Positions 37,171 through 56,595 of a stretch of DNA of 64,000 nt are shown piece by piece. The stretch spans positions 3,962,383 to 4,026,382 of the forward strand of contig JYIP02000004.1 of NCBI GenBank assembly GCA_001051155.2, read 5' to 3'. Both the position numbers and the translations under genes were made by a program. The notes under the pieces were generated by a model. The model was not told where the DNA came from. It made no database searches and worked only from the letters and a program-made list of their open reading frames with translations. This DNA comes from Chrysoporthe austroafricana (Eukaryota; Ascomycota; Sordariomycetes; Diaporthales; Cryphonectriaceae). Position 1 is the first letter of the stretch. Each line of letters opens with the position of its first letter.

Positions 37171-38970
37171 ATGCCTCCTCTCACCAGCGTCCAGAAGATC
37201 ATGGTCCAGAGGTTCATGTCCGTCACCGGAGCCAATGAGAAGACAGCCCAGAGGGTAGGTTCCTTTCTTTCCTTGCATTGCTGTAACCGTATCTCGTAAT
37301 CACGATGCTGTCCTATGCCTTCACCGATTGAGGTGCCTGTCTTTCCTCCTCAACGCCTGGACGTCTGATCGAACCTTGTGTGCTCGCTTCTGGACCTGTG
37401 GCTAACACCTCGCATCAAACAGTTCCTCAAGAATGCCAACTACAGGTTGGACGTTGCGGCAGATACGTAAGTGTATCTTTTGGCCATCCTCGACCTCATA
37501 AACACCATACTCGCCTGCTTCTGCCTGCCTCTGCCCGCCTCTGCCCCGTGGTGCCAAAGTGGACGGCATTCCGAGCTTCCTGCAGCCGCCGATCGTCTGC
37601 CCTGGACTGCCCTGCCTATCGCGTCGAACAGGGAAGTTGGGACGACAGCCTAGGCTTCCATACGAGACTGTGGCTGAGTACAAGAAGCCGATCACAAGGC
37701 CAAAGCGGGTGTTGGTGCTAGGACACAAGACGTGCTGTGCGGTTGAGCCTGGATTGATTCTCGAAAACTTTTGGGCTGCAAAGTAGTAGTTGCTGGGAGA
37801 GGGGAGCCAAGGCCAACTGCACCTGCCCGGTCAACGCGTTACCTACTCTTTGATCCCCGCGGTCACCAGTGCACCTCCTGCCATGCTCAAAAAGCTGCTG
37901 CACAAGCTGAAGAGGGGCACCGACTCCACGTCGAGTGAACCTCCCAACACGACGAGAACCTCTCAATCTCAGCCACACACATCGTCGTCGTCCTCTTTAT
38001 CATCACTAGCCACATCCTCCTCAGCCGCAGCCATGGCCAAGCAGAAGAGAAAGAGAGAGGAGCAAGGTGGCCGCGATACCTCTCGGTATGCGAACTGGAT
38101 TGCCAACACATGACCTTTCTCACCATCTTCACCATCCTCACCACCCCCTTACCAACCCACAGGAAGCTCGGAAGCTCGTAATCAAGATGTTCCTCCTCCC
38201 TCTGCGGCCAAAGCAAGATACACATCATGACTCCACCGTTCCAGGGCCTCGAATTACTAACCATGATGGCTCACAGGTACCTGAGCTCTGGCAACGCCGA
38301 CAGCGGCCGCGTCGCTGCCATCGAGAAGGCCTACGACGACCTCGTCACCCCGTCCCGAGGCGACACCCGCGATGTCCTGTCCACCGAGACCACCCTTGAG
38401 TACCTGCAGCAGAACCTTGGCGTCGACGTCGAGAACGCCGAGATGTTCGTCGCCATGGAGCTAGTCCAGGCCCCCGCCATGGGCGAGATCACTCGTCAGG
38501 GCTTCGTCGACGGCTGGAAGGCGACTGACCTGACCACCTTCAGCAAGACCGCCCAGAAGAAGTACGTCCGCGATCTCGTGGCCAACCTGTCCTCCGACCG
38601 CGTCTACTTCCGTAAGGTCTACCGCCACGCCTTCATCGCCGGCAAGGAGGCCTCGCAGAAGTCCCTTGCTCTCGACTACGCCAAGATCTACTGGGGCATC
38701 CTCTTCTCGCCCCCCGGTCGCCCCTGGAAGTCCGCCTCTCGCGACTGGTCTGCCCTGTGGGTAGAGTTCATCGAGGAGAAGTTCACCCACTCCGTCAGCA
38801 AGGACATGTGGAACATGACCCTCGAGTTCGCCAACAAGACCATGGAGGACGAGGCCCTCCGGTTCTACAATGAGGAGGACTCCTGGCCTGGTGTCATTGA
38901 CGACTTCGTCGCCTGGTACCGCAAGAAGTACCCTCAGGAGGTTTCGGAGGATAAGATGGACGAGGACTAG
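37171..38970 (+). CDS. dcn1: Dcn1-type cullin NEDD8 co-ligase (DCUN1 family)
   Basis: Exons 37171-37254, 37423-37466 and 38277-38970 give 273 residues. Residues 1-45 form a UBA domain (SVQKIMVQRFMSVTGANEKTA, LKNANYRLDVAAD); residues about 70-260 form the PONY/DCUN1 domain (EYLQQNLGVD, FVDGWKATD, ALDYAKIYWGILF, WPGVIDDFVAW). Dcn1 binds cullins and the N-terminally acetylated E2 Ubc12 and stimulates cullin neddylation, activating SCF-type ubiquitin ligases. By eye, the acidic DAD patch reads D (KDMWN), then Ser where many family members have Ala (DSWP rather than GAWP), then D (VIDDF); this needs an alignment. The second intron (37467-38276) is 810 nt, far longer than the other introns here, and contains a candidate alternative first exon listed separately. 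Confidence 0.95.
37883..38085 (+). other. candidate alternative first exon of dcn1 inside intron 2
   Basis: An ATG at 37883 opens a 67-codon frame, MLKKLLHKLKRG..., Ser-rich, with a second in-frame ATG at 38033 reading MAKQKRKREEQGGRDTS. It ends at a GTATGC donor (38086) in phase 2, the same phase in which the normal exon 2 joins the exon at 38277. Splicing 38085 to 38277 would therefore give an in-frame protein with a basic, possibly nuclear, N-terminus joined to the complete PONY domain and lacking UBA. No transcript evidence is available to me. A decoy acceptor (CCCACAG, ends about 38162) leads to an early stop. Confidence 0.35.
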
Positions 38971-40149
38971 CCGTCTCGGAAACCGAAGCTCCTCTCTCGC
39001 AGGATCTGAGCGCCGCACGATTCTCTCTGTCTGATGTGAGGGGTACCTGAGGGGAGCATGGAACTGGGAAGGAAACGGGGTACAGGCATGCTGGGTTGGG
39101 GATTGGAGATCTGGGCTGAGCGCTTCCTGACGTGGGGTCTGAGAGAACCTCGATCTTGAAGCCACTTGTTGAGATACCCTCAATGGGTAGCCAGGAAAGG
39201 ATCAATCATCTGTGTTTCAGCGACGGCGTAATACGGACCATGGAAAACCGTCAGTCTCTCGATCACACATGATCACTGCCGTTGTCTCCCTGCACTTTCC
39301 CCCTAATGCATGGTCAGAGAAGCACCTGGTGATGAGAAATGAATGCAAAAGATCATGCCACAGATATCACAATCCGCTTCTCTTGACCTCTTTGACATGC
39401 CATACGTAGGATACCCAGTGACTCAGGTTCGTAGCAAGCCCCCGACCACCATAATTCTGCCCAGTGTTTTGCCCCCGCGAGCTTACAATCGTCAAGCAGC
39501 CGCCTCGAAGCTGTTGTATCGCTCGAGATGCGGATGTGCCCATTACTTTTCTCCTGCACGCCCCGTCTCGAAGCTCTGGCCCTCTCTTCTCTTGGACTGT
39601 GATACCGGCTCACTTGTCCTATCGTGATGCCGTTCGGCTACAAGGGCGTGTCCACCCCCGGGGGGATTGAAATGGTATACGGAAGAGTACATGCCGGCGC
39701 CTTTCAATACATAGTAATACTCACGAGGTGATATGGAACGTCAACAGTACTAGGCGAAGGTGTGCACGAGCTCGGGGAACCGAACACCGTGATGGGATGG
39801 GTATACGTAGCTAGCCATGAGGCCGCAAACCTTACTCTGCACTGCCATACCGTACTGCGCGCCTCTCCTTTCTCCCCGATAGCTGCCTCGAACAGCAGAA
39901 GAGGTGGGTATGGACACCACGCATCCTTTGATGAAATACATATATACCAGATTCACGACGCCGCGACGGCGGCCTCCTTCATCCAATCAGTCTCGATACA
40001 CAAACCGCGGCCGTCGTCGATCCACCCTGCCCCGCCCAGTCTCACCCGCCCACACGCCATTTAGCGGTCATCTCGGAACCACTGCGTCGTCTCATCGCCC
40101 CGTGACGCGCTTGCTTGCGGTCCGTCGGCCGAGAAGGTGACGAGCGGGC
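38971..40149. other. convergent spacer between dcn1 and mvp1
   Basis: Both 3' UTRs lie here. No gene is seen. Confidence 0.6.
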
Positions 40150-42918
40150 CTAGTCGCCCAGGGGCATGCCCTCGAGCTCATCCAGGAGCCGGCGCCAGTT
40201 GTCCGCCAGCATCTCCGAGTACTTGACGCGCTCCTGGGCCCAGTCCTGGTTCCAGCGCGAGACGTGGTACTGCGTCGACTGGAAGGTGATGAGCTCGTCG
40301 CGGATGCACTCCTTGACGAAGACGGAGCGGTTGTGGTGGTTGACGATCGACTCTTTATCCTGTCGCGCGGCGATAAGATCAGCACTCACCGTGTAGGGTT
40401 CGGGAGGGTCAGAGAAGGATTGACGTACCTTGATGATAGCCTCCACGACCTTTTCCATCTCTCCAGGCTTCAACAGCCCTTCGGGCTTGGCTCTGAGGTT
40501 CGCCAGCTTCGTCTCGTTGTTCTGGATCCGCTTTTCCAGGTATGGGATGTTGTCCCGATCCAGCCGCTCCCGGCGGTCAAACAGGTCCCGCACACTGACG
40601 AGGGCGTCGCGCTGCCTCTTGAGGTCCTCCAGCACGCCCTCGTCCCATGCGCGCGCCTCGTCCTCCATCAGCGTCTGACTCGTGCGGAGGTGCTTGCTCA
40701 TGGCGACCAGGCCATCATTGAGCAGCGGCACCTCGTTGGTGTCGGTCGAATATGTGTCCGTCGTGGTCTCTGTTAGAGAGGTTAGGCTCATGGCGATCCG
40801 TCCGTGGTCGGCGGCGACGCCCTCGTTGCGCTTGACGAGCCGGTCCATGACGCTGCACACGTTTATGTAGAGGTCCGCACTGCGACGCACGCCGGCGCGA
40901 GTCTGGAGGAATAGATCTTCGAGCTGAGGCGACAGGGAGTCCTCAAGCCCTGGCGGCAGAGCACGCCCTGCGAACTCATCCTGTACGGAGAGGTTGGCTT
41001 GCTTACGCCAGACAGAGAGCTCGGTAGGCACTGTGAGGAACATGATGACCAGCTGCTCCTGACTCAGGATTGGGTGGCGGACGAGGGCATTCAGAAACCT
41101 GGCGAGACCCCGGCGACGCTTCTCTATAAATGCTCCATCATTTGATAAATGGTTGCCGTTGACTGGGTGGGCGAATTAGCACAGAGACCTGCTACGCGGG
41201 AAGAGTGGACATACCGGCAACCCGCTTGGGAGGCAAGAGAGGCAATACCCTGAAAGGGTATCTTTTGTGCAAGCAATCCAACAACCACACAAAGTCGCTG
41301 TATCTTCTAATGACCTTGCTTCCCCTCCTGACACTAGCAACTTCGTAGTTGTGGTGTTGGAACATGAACATGCCCTCCTTCTCGGGCATCAACGTCACGA
41401 TGATATTCTCCTCCAACGCGGTGCCCGTTCTGCCACTGCCTATCGTCCTGCTCGCCGGGCCAGGCCGTGGCTCGCCAGGGTCCCTACCGCCATTGCTCCC
41501 TCCTGGCGGCCCAAACGGACTGGCACCCTCGTCGGGGTTGCCTGCAGCGCCGCCAAAGAACTCGCCTCCCCAAGCACCACCGGGCGATTGAGCGGGCGCA
41601 AACGAGCTCTGCCGCGTCGACGCGGGAGCCGAGTCATTGTTCGCGCTTGCCACAACCGTAGTGAAGGTGGAAGTCGTCCGGGAAGGCGGCGCAGGAGGGC
41701 TATCGTGGACGCCGTTGCCGTTCCCGTTGGTGGTTAGGACGTTGGTCTCGTCGGCCGGCACGTCGCCGTTTGCTGGCTTGGGAGGCTCGGCAACATGTTT
41801 GTGGGTTTTGTGAACATCTGGAGTGTTCCAGGGATCATCTTGGTAATCCATCGAGGGCTTTCGGAAGGTCGTGGGTGTCCTGAATGTGTTAGGCGCGGTA
41901 TCCTTGGCCGGTGGAGTTACGGGTCGCTGTGGCAGCTTCGCGCCGAGTTCGCTGGTTCCAGCGAAGACTTGTTCTGCGGAAGGCTTATCGGCGATGCCAG
42001 GAAGTTTGGCCTGTGGGAGGTCTGTATTTCGAGGGTCGGCACGGTCAGCTATGCTACTGATGGACTTAGAAAAAGAAAAAAAGGATCAGGTTTCTCGTGT
42101 GTAACGACTGCGCGTCAACGGTAGGGTAAGAGCAGGAAAACAAGATATCAATCGGCTCAGTTTCGCCCCACAGCAGCTCTTTGGGCCTCGACGGGCGGAT
42201 GATGTCTTGGCCAACTGCCAACACAGCACCGAGGCAGATCCGCCTCCACTGCTGAGGTGGTTGCCGCTGGGGTCCGAGATAAGATAAAGGGCGTGCAGGT
42301 CGTCCTCAGTGGTGCAGGACTGCGGTACGGGCGATTGCATGTGCAGGATATGGGGAGACATATAGGAAGGACTTGGTCGTATGCATAGTTTGGAGTGGAA
42401 GATCCGAGCATGGACTCACTTCTTCTCCGCTCATCAACGCCGTCCAGACTAACGGTCTCGCCCTCCTGGGCCAGCCCGACCAGCGCAAGCAGCACGTTGA
42501 ATTCGTTCCGGCCCAGCGCCATTTCGCCGCCGGCTGGCGCGACAATGCTCATAATCTTAGCCTGCGCGTCAGCGTCCAGCCTCGCCGCCGCCAGGACGCG
42601 CGAGACGCGCGAGGACGAGACCTTGCCGCCGCCTTCGCCGCCGCCGTCCCGGACCACCGCGTCGAACGTCTCGATGTAGCTGTCGGGGGCGTCGGCGGCG
42701 GGGAGGAGGTTCCGGAGCAGGTCGGCCCGCGATCTCTGCTTGCGCGGGGTGGGCATGTCCCAGGGCGAGGCATCGTCTTGGAAGAGGGAGTTCGAGGCGG
42801 ACTGGGTCTGGGAGGCGGTCATGGATTCTTCCTCGTCGAAGAGGGAGGCGCGCGACCGGGCGAAGGATGAGTGCATCGACGGCGACTTGTCCGGCGGCGA
42901 GGTGCCGAAGAGGGACAT
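40150..42918 (-). CDS. mvp1: sorting nexin Mvp1 (SNX8-like), PX-BAR
   Basis: Minus-strand exons 42918-42420, 42021-41215, 41162-40429 and 40359-40150 give 749 residues with closed phases. The N-terminus begins MSLFGTSPPD and has an acidic-linker region, SPWDMPTPRK, then an EH-like helical block (NEFNVLLALVGLAQEGE). A PX domain lies at about 365-450 with RRYSDFVWLLDCL and LPPKR, the phosphatidylinositol-3-phosphate contact regions. A BAR-type coiled region occupies about 480-749. Mvp1 acts on endosomes in retromer-linked retrieval of vacuolar sorting receptors. Intron 1 is 398 nt; retention would truncate the protein after about 250 residues. Intron 3 (40428-40360) is 69 nt, stop-free and in frame. 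An in-frame ATG at 42957 would add 13 residues; 42918 matches family starts. Confidence 0.95.
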
Positions 42919-43720
42919 CTTGCTCTTGTTCGGAAGGGCTTTCTTGAATTTTCTCACGAGGGCAAGTCGGCGAGCGATTCGAGGAGTTATCTTCGAGGCG
43001 CTGCGAACGGTCGGTCTTATGGGTTGGGTTGGGTTGGGTTGAGTAGAGCACAGTAGAGCGGCCTAGTCGACTCGTAGCGTAATGATGCGACGGAACACGG
43101 AGGCAAGGCACAGACAATCGTGGTGCAGAAGCAATGGTATGTGCAAACGGGCAAGACGAGACGGAATAGCAAAGCTGAGAAGAGTGCAAAAGGGTATCCA
43201 AACGTAGAAGCCGCCCTCGAGAAACAGTGTTGGGTTAGGACTATGCTGAAGTATAGACAGAGTACGGAGTTGCTATGCAGCTCTGTCCTGCCACACGATC
43301 CCATTGCAGGGGAAGCTCTGCGGATCCCCCGCCCAATGGGAAGCCGCAAGCGCTAGGCGATCCAGCGCACCGCAGGAAGCCCTTGGCCTCGCAGCATCAA
43401 CATCCCGTCCGAATACCCTCATGCTTAGCAAAGATCGACGTCGAGAGTGTTGGGGGTGACATGATGCGTGCAGGTAATGGCCTCGGTATATTTTCTATGA
43501 TCGTCGGCATGAAGACAGCGTGGTTTGTCTGTCTTGTAGGTATAGCACGACCCGTCCCGGGCCTTACAGTGGAGATGCCGAATCGCAGGTGTGCGTCTCA
43601 CGCCGTGCTGGGACAAGGCTCGAGCTATGTTCAACCTTCCTGCATATCTTGAACTGCTCTGACTTGTACAATTGGCACGCCATATGAGACATGAGACGGA
43701 TCTTTCCATATATACCGACT
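42919..43720. other. intergenic: mvp1 5' flank and uL15m 3' flank
   Basis: Four to five GGGTT units (about 43021-43041) lie in the mvp1 upstream region; they resemble a telomere motif but are too few to be one. No gene is seen. Confidence 0.6.
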
Positions 43721-44763
43721 CTACCGAAGCTGAAATAGCTTCTTGTCGCTCTGCTCCACCTCCTTGACCTTCGCAACCTTCTTCTTGATCGCCTTACTGG
43801 GCACCTGGAAAAACAGACTGGGCGACTCGCCCGGCTTCAGCTGGTGGCTCAAGTAGCCCCTGTGCGCCGGGTCGCGATAGTATTCGATATGCCACCGGCC
43901 TACAGGGTCAGGCAGCCGGTACAGGTACGGCCCCTCCTTCAGCTTCTCCAGCGCCGGCGCGACGAAGTCCTTGCCCACGGGCAGCGGCTCGCTCGTGTTG
44001 ACGCTCTTGCCGCGCATCAGATTCCGGATCGCCTCCTTGGTGTAATACCGCGTGACGATCTTGCCGCCGGCCGACTCGATCGCCTCGATCGCCTTCGCGG
44101 ACGCCCGCGACACGATGATGTCGATCGGCTGCTTCATGATGGGCACCCCGTCCGCCGGCTTGTCGTACCGCCCGTGCGCGAGCAGCTTGATCCCGTCCGG
44201 GACGCGCCCGATCAGGTTGCACGTGATGAGCTCCTTGGGCGTGATGGGCTTGGTCGGGTCGATGCGGCCGGCGTCGATCCACGCTTGCAGGCGTGTGAGG
44301 TTGACGTGGGCTATGTTTTCCTTGCCGCTGTGCAGGCGCATAGCATGTCAGCACGAGACTCTCTGTTGAATTCAGGGTGTAGGCTGTTGGATTGTATCAT
44401 AGGGAGAACCTACTGGTTCACAAAACCCATCCGTCCGTGCTTGAAGATCAACGGCGTCTGTCCACCCTGGAACCAAGGCTTGACCTTCCCGTGCTGCCCC
44501 TGACCCTTGTGACCGCGACCAGACGTCTTGCCATATCCAGAAGACGCACCACGACCTTTCCTGATACGCTTGTTGTAAGCACCCCGGTTGTCTCGTAGGT
44601 CGCCCAGGATCGAGGCGTGTCGCGCTTGCGCCAGCGTGGGTTGTGGGTTGTGTATGGAGAGGGCGGCGAACAGGGACGTGAGGGGCCCCGTCGTCGTTGT
44701 CGATCTCTCAATCGACGTCCTGCAACATCTTACGATGTGCGATGTTGGTATCCTGGGTGGCAT
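43721..44763 (-). CDS. mrpl10: mitochondrial large-subunit ribosomal protein uL15m (Mrpl10)
   Basis: Exons 44763-44414 and 44327-43721 on the minus strand give 318 residues. The N-terminal 40-50 residues are rich in Arg, Ser and Thr with few acids, as in a mitochondrial presequence. The L15 signature follows: [21 protein letters not shown], then [15 protein letters not shown] and [10 protein letters not shown]. Residues from about 120 continue with the L15 C-terminal fold ([23 protein letters not shown]) and a mitochondria-specific extension with [18 protein letters not shown]. It is a structural part of the mitochondrial large subunit. I chose the ATG at 44763; an in-frame ATG at 44889 would add 42 residues that do not look like a presequence. 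The intron (86 nt) has a GTAGGT donor and TGCTGACATG branch-like site. Confidence 0.95.
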
Positions 44764-45193
44764 AGCGAATGGTGTTGGGTGCTTTAAGATTGGACAGCGA
44801 GGCTTGCTGTCTGGCGCGCGGAGCTCATGAATTTTGAAGGTCTGAATCCGCAGCCTGCCTGCCGCTCCGTATCTTATCTGAATGGCCACCCCCCCTAAAG
44901 AAAAAAAAAAAAGGATAGGGCTAAGGAAAAGAACAAGTCATTTACAGAGCAGATACAACATATTCTACTTCGCAGTCAATAGCCATTCGACAAGATATTC
45001 TTTGCACATCATGTACAACATTCACATGGAAAGCCGAATTCATTAGAATAATGTCATCAATTCAACAATCTATACTCGCCGCTTCTTGTCACGAGTGCCT
45101 ATACCTTTTTCACCTCCTAAGCGAGCAAGACCGGTCCCATGCCATTAAGCCGAGTAAAGAACAAACCCCTGAAAGCAGAACAACGCAGCATGT
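44764..45193. other. short intergenic spacer
   Basis: 5' flank of uL15m and 3' flank of eIF3c. A run of A's (about 44901-44912) and AT-rich sequence towards 45190 are consistent with the eIF3c 3' UTR. Confidence 0.6.
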
Positions 45194-47893
45194 TTAACCA
45201 CGCACAGCAGCTCCGAGAGCACCGCCCGTGAACTGAGTGCCACCAGTCTGCCTGGGTCCCGTACCGCCGGTTCTTGGCCCACCACGGCCACCCCTCGCGC
45301 CACCACGACCTCCACGGCCGCCCCCTCTCGTCGATCGCTCAAAGGCGTTCGACGAGCCTTGTGTCCGCTGCTCGAGAGTCCTCTCGTTCGTCTCGATGAG
45401 GTTGCTGGCCTTGTCTGACAGGGCCATCGCGAGGCTCTGGAGCCGGCTAAGCTCGACACCCTTGCGGAAGATGACGGTCTTGGTGACCTGGTCGAGGGCT
45501 GCGGCCAGCTCCTCGTGGCTGATCATCTTGCTCACGATCGCTGATGTCTTCCTTGGCTCAAGCTCAAACATGTTGCTCAGAGTCTCGATGGCCAGAGTAT
45601 CGTAGAAAGGAGCATATGTGAACAGATACGTTCGGAGACCCTCCTCCTGAATCTGCTTCGCGAGCATGGTCTTGATGTCATCGCTGTTTGGCATCAGCTC
45701 CCAGATCTTGATGGCGTGGATGAATTCGGTCGCCTTCTTCCATTCGCCAGCAGCCAAGGCCTTAGACGCCTGCATGACGTGATCCCTCGTGTTCTCAGGG
45801 GGTCCCGTGAAGATTTGGCGCTCGTGGTACTCCAACATGCGGCGGTAGGTCTTGCTGATGACTCGCTTCTTGATATCGGGAGACGAGCCGATGTGGGCCA
45901 AGAGAGGAATCTCAAGGAGCATGCTGCAGGTTAGGTACACACACTCCAGGAGCTCAAGGTTGATGTGCATGTGGAAGGGCAGCTGTCGTTGTCTCTCCAA
46001 ACGCTCCTGTTCCGGAGAAACTTGGCTGTAGCGCTGGATCATGACACCCTGCGCGAGAAGCTCCTTTTGCCGACCACTGCCACAGATCTCCTGAAGGGTG
46101 TTCTGGGCATCGTACACGAGGCCCTTGCGGAAAGCGCAGAGGCCGACCTGCACAAGTGTCCGGTTATACAATATCTGTGATGCGACGTTGAAGCTGGCGA
46201 TATTCTCTTGTAAATGAGACATGAGCATCAGATCGCGGGCCTTGTAGTAGTTGTCGTGAAGTGCGAGGAAGTAAATGTGACACAACATAGCGCGGGCTCG
46301 GTGGTAGCCCTCGCCGTTGGCGAAGAGGTAGTTGCTGAGGATATTGACGTGCTCCGAAGTTTCAGCGCTGGCGGTGCGAGGCGTGATTGTCGAGTCCACG
46401 TCGGCGGGCACTGTCTTCCAGGAGTTCTCCTCGAGGGTTTTCACCACTTGAGAAGGCTGAGACTGATTAGCGCGAGACTTCGCAGTTTGTGGGGGCGAAC
46501 AGAACTTACCTTGAAATAGATGTGCTCCAGACGGCGGCTGATGATGCGGTTGACACTGTCCTGATCAATTTCTAGTGTCTCATCCTTGCGCAGCATCTCG
46601 TAGTACAATTGTGACTTGAAGATGAGATTGTAAAGCGAGGTTTCGTCGGTCAAACGTTCGATATACTCTGAGGTGTGAGGGTCGATGTTTTGCAGAGACC
46701 TGGTCAGCTCATCATCAAGGCGCTCGACGTAAGAGACCACACTTCCAGGGACCTTGATGTACTTCTGGCCATCTTCCAGGACTGGGGGCGAGTCGTCGTT
46801 ATCCCACTCCTCAGCATTCTCGATGACGATATAGTCGCGGTGATCGTTCAGGGTGCTCAAAAGAAGACCAATTTCCTTCTCGGCCGCCTTCCATTGCTCC
46901 ACAGGCATAGACGTCGTTGCACCAGAGCCAAGATCGAATCGGGTGGAGATGAGGGTGAGCAGGACGCGGATTCGTTGATAGGGCGTGTTCGATATGTCGT
47001 TCAACTTCTCCATGATCTTGATCTGCTCCAGCCTGTCCGTATTCTTCTTGCCTCGGGACTCCATTATTGTCCGGAGGTGCTTGAAGATACTCTCGGGTGT
47101 GTACTGGAGAACCTTTCCACCTCGTCCCACCTCCGTGAACTCGTCACCGCCAACATCCACGTTGCTGTCGTCGAAAGCGTCTCTGATGCGAACCTTTTTC
47201 GGCTTAACCTCTTCCTCTTCAGGCTCGGAATCGAACATGTACACGTCCTTGTCCTCGCGGTACTCCTCGATCTGTGCCTGGTACTCCTTGTTTGTCTTCT
47301 TGATTTTTTGCTTGACGGCGTTGAGACCCTGCGCGTTCAGCTTGTTCATCTTCTTGGCGCTAACTTTCTGCTTGGCGATCGCCTCGTTCATGAAGTCCTC
47401 AAGATCGGCAATGCATTTGATGTAGGCCTTAGGGGCCTTGCCAGCAACACGCAGCTTCTCAGCCTGGCGGTTCAGCTTGTCGAATTCTGCAGCAAATCAG
47501 CATCACGGGCGGGACGGCAGAATAGGGATAATGACGCGTACCACTCGAGATGATATTCCAGTCATTGATCTTTTCGGCGTTGGTGATGAGAGTGATGGTA
47601 GCGTCAAGCTCATCGTGTCGCTTGTCCTTGGCCGACTTGACCTTGGTAGTCTGCTCGGTGTCGCTCTCTTCGCTCTCGGACCAGCCCTCCAAGAAACGAG
47701 AAGCACCCTGCTTCTTCCCTGCATCGCTGTCGCTGGAATCGGAATCGGACTCGTCCTCGTCCTCGTCCTCCTCAGACTCTTCCTCGTCGGATTGCTCTTC
47801 CTGTTCCTCTTCCTCCTCTCCAGAGTACAGCTCCTCCTCGTCGGAGCTGCTCTCAGAGGAGCTGTCGTCGCCGCTGCGGAAGAATCGAGACAT
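45194..47893 (-). CDS. nip1: translation initiation factor eIF3 subunit c (Nip1)
   Basis: Exons 47893-47542, 47486-46510 and 46456-45194 give 863 residues, normal for fungal eIF3c. The N-terminal 85 residues are Ser/Asp/Glu-rich ([15 protein letters not shown], then acidic runs), the known eIF1/eIF5-binding region of Nip1. The central part ([32 protein letters not shown]) and the C-terminal PCI domain (about 620-790, with [15 protein letters not shown] and [13 protein letters not shown]) identify the family. The last 55 residues are Arg/Gly-rich ([10 protein letters not shown]), suggesting RNA contact. The protein is a core of the eIF3 complex that assembles the 43S preinitiation complex. Introns are 55 and 53 nt; the second uses the acceptor that gives [14 protein letters not shown]. 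It is transcribed away from prp8 across a 1.0-kb shared spacer. Confidence 0.97.
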
Positions 47894-48933
47894 CTTGCCT
47901 GTCTATCCGAGTTGCTGGGATGGGTCGGCGAATCGATGAATATCGTAAGTCGGCCCTAAGGTTGAGTTGATGCCCAAGCGGTGGCGGCCTTGTTGAGACT
48001 TTTGTGGTGTTGCAGTTGAAAGAAACGAGTGGACCGTTTGGAGGGGTCAACTTTTTCCGTCAGCTCGTCTGTGGAGTAAATTTCGGCCAGCTGGCAGAGC
48101 CCGTCACCAGCTGCAACAGCTTAACTTGGCAAACGGACGTCTCGGCTGGCGCCTTGATTCTGAGAGGCCTAGTGTAGTTTTGAGTTTCCTTTACACAGTG
48201 TTAGATATTTTATTGGACCTTGAAGTGCCAGTATGTGCGAGGGCGTTTTGTTCATAAGCTGGGAGGATGTGCAGCCGAACTTGATAGCCGGAGGGGTGGC
48301 AGTCTCAACCCGCAGGGTGAACCACTAGACCTACCTAGGCGGGCGCCCGTCACCAAGGCGCAAGTCAATATCACGAAGATACCAGTTCTTTAGAGGGTTA
48401 CCACAGAGACTATCGCGCAGAATGTCAAGCGTATTCTTTCCACGGAGTCTCAAGCTAGTTGTTCTGCAACACTGGCTAAATCCAGCGTAATATCATGCCT
48501 GCCGCTACGCTTCGTACCGGCTAGGTCCCAGGCAGCCAGCGTGCTAGGCCAGCACGCCAGGTGCCGACAGGAGTGGGGAGTGCTGGCCAACTACACTAGT
48601 CTTGGATTGGGTTAGCTTCATCGCGTGAAAAAGAGGTCGCCATCATCAACCTCAGCTGTCAAATGTGAAGGCGAGACGAACTCGAGGCTTCCCATTATCA
48701 TCCGGCACATCTTTCAGGTCATCTCTGGGAATCTGCTGATGACATATAAATCTTCCGAGCAGCTGTACGCAACACGAAGATTGACAGAAAGTCTCGAGTA
48801 CCACTGCTAAAACTGCGCGCATAGGTGAAACCGCCCGCCCCCCGCTGTTCGCGACTTGCGGGCACTGCGAACAGATCAGACTCCTCAGGACGATTGACGG
48901 CGCCGCGCCCCTTGGAAACAAGAGCGCGTCGCG
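47894..48933. promoter_or_regulatory. shared divergent promoter region of nip1 and prp8
   Basis: About 1 kb separates the start codons of two essential, highly expressed divergent genes, so both promoters must be here. I could not pick out a specific TATA or operator site with confidence. No gene is seen. Confidence 0.5.

Positions 48934-56595
<7,662 letters not shown>

Noticed and set aside
43021..43041. GGGTT repeats suggesting a telomere-like array
   Set aside because: Only four to five units, interior to the window, and not the TTAGGG motif usual in filamentous ascomycetes.
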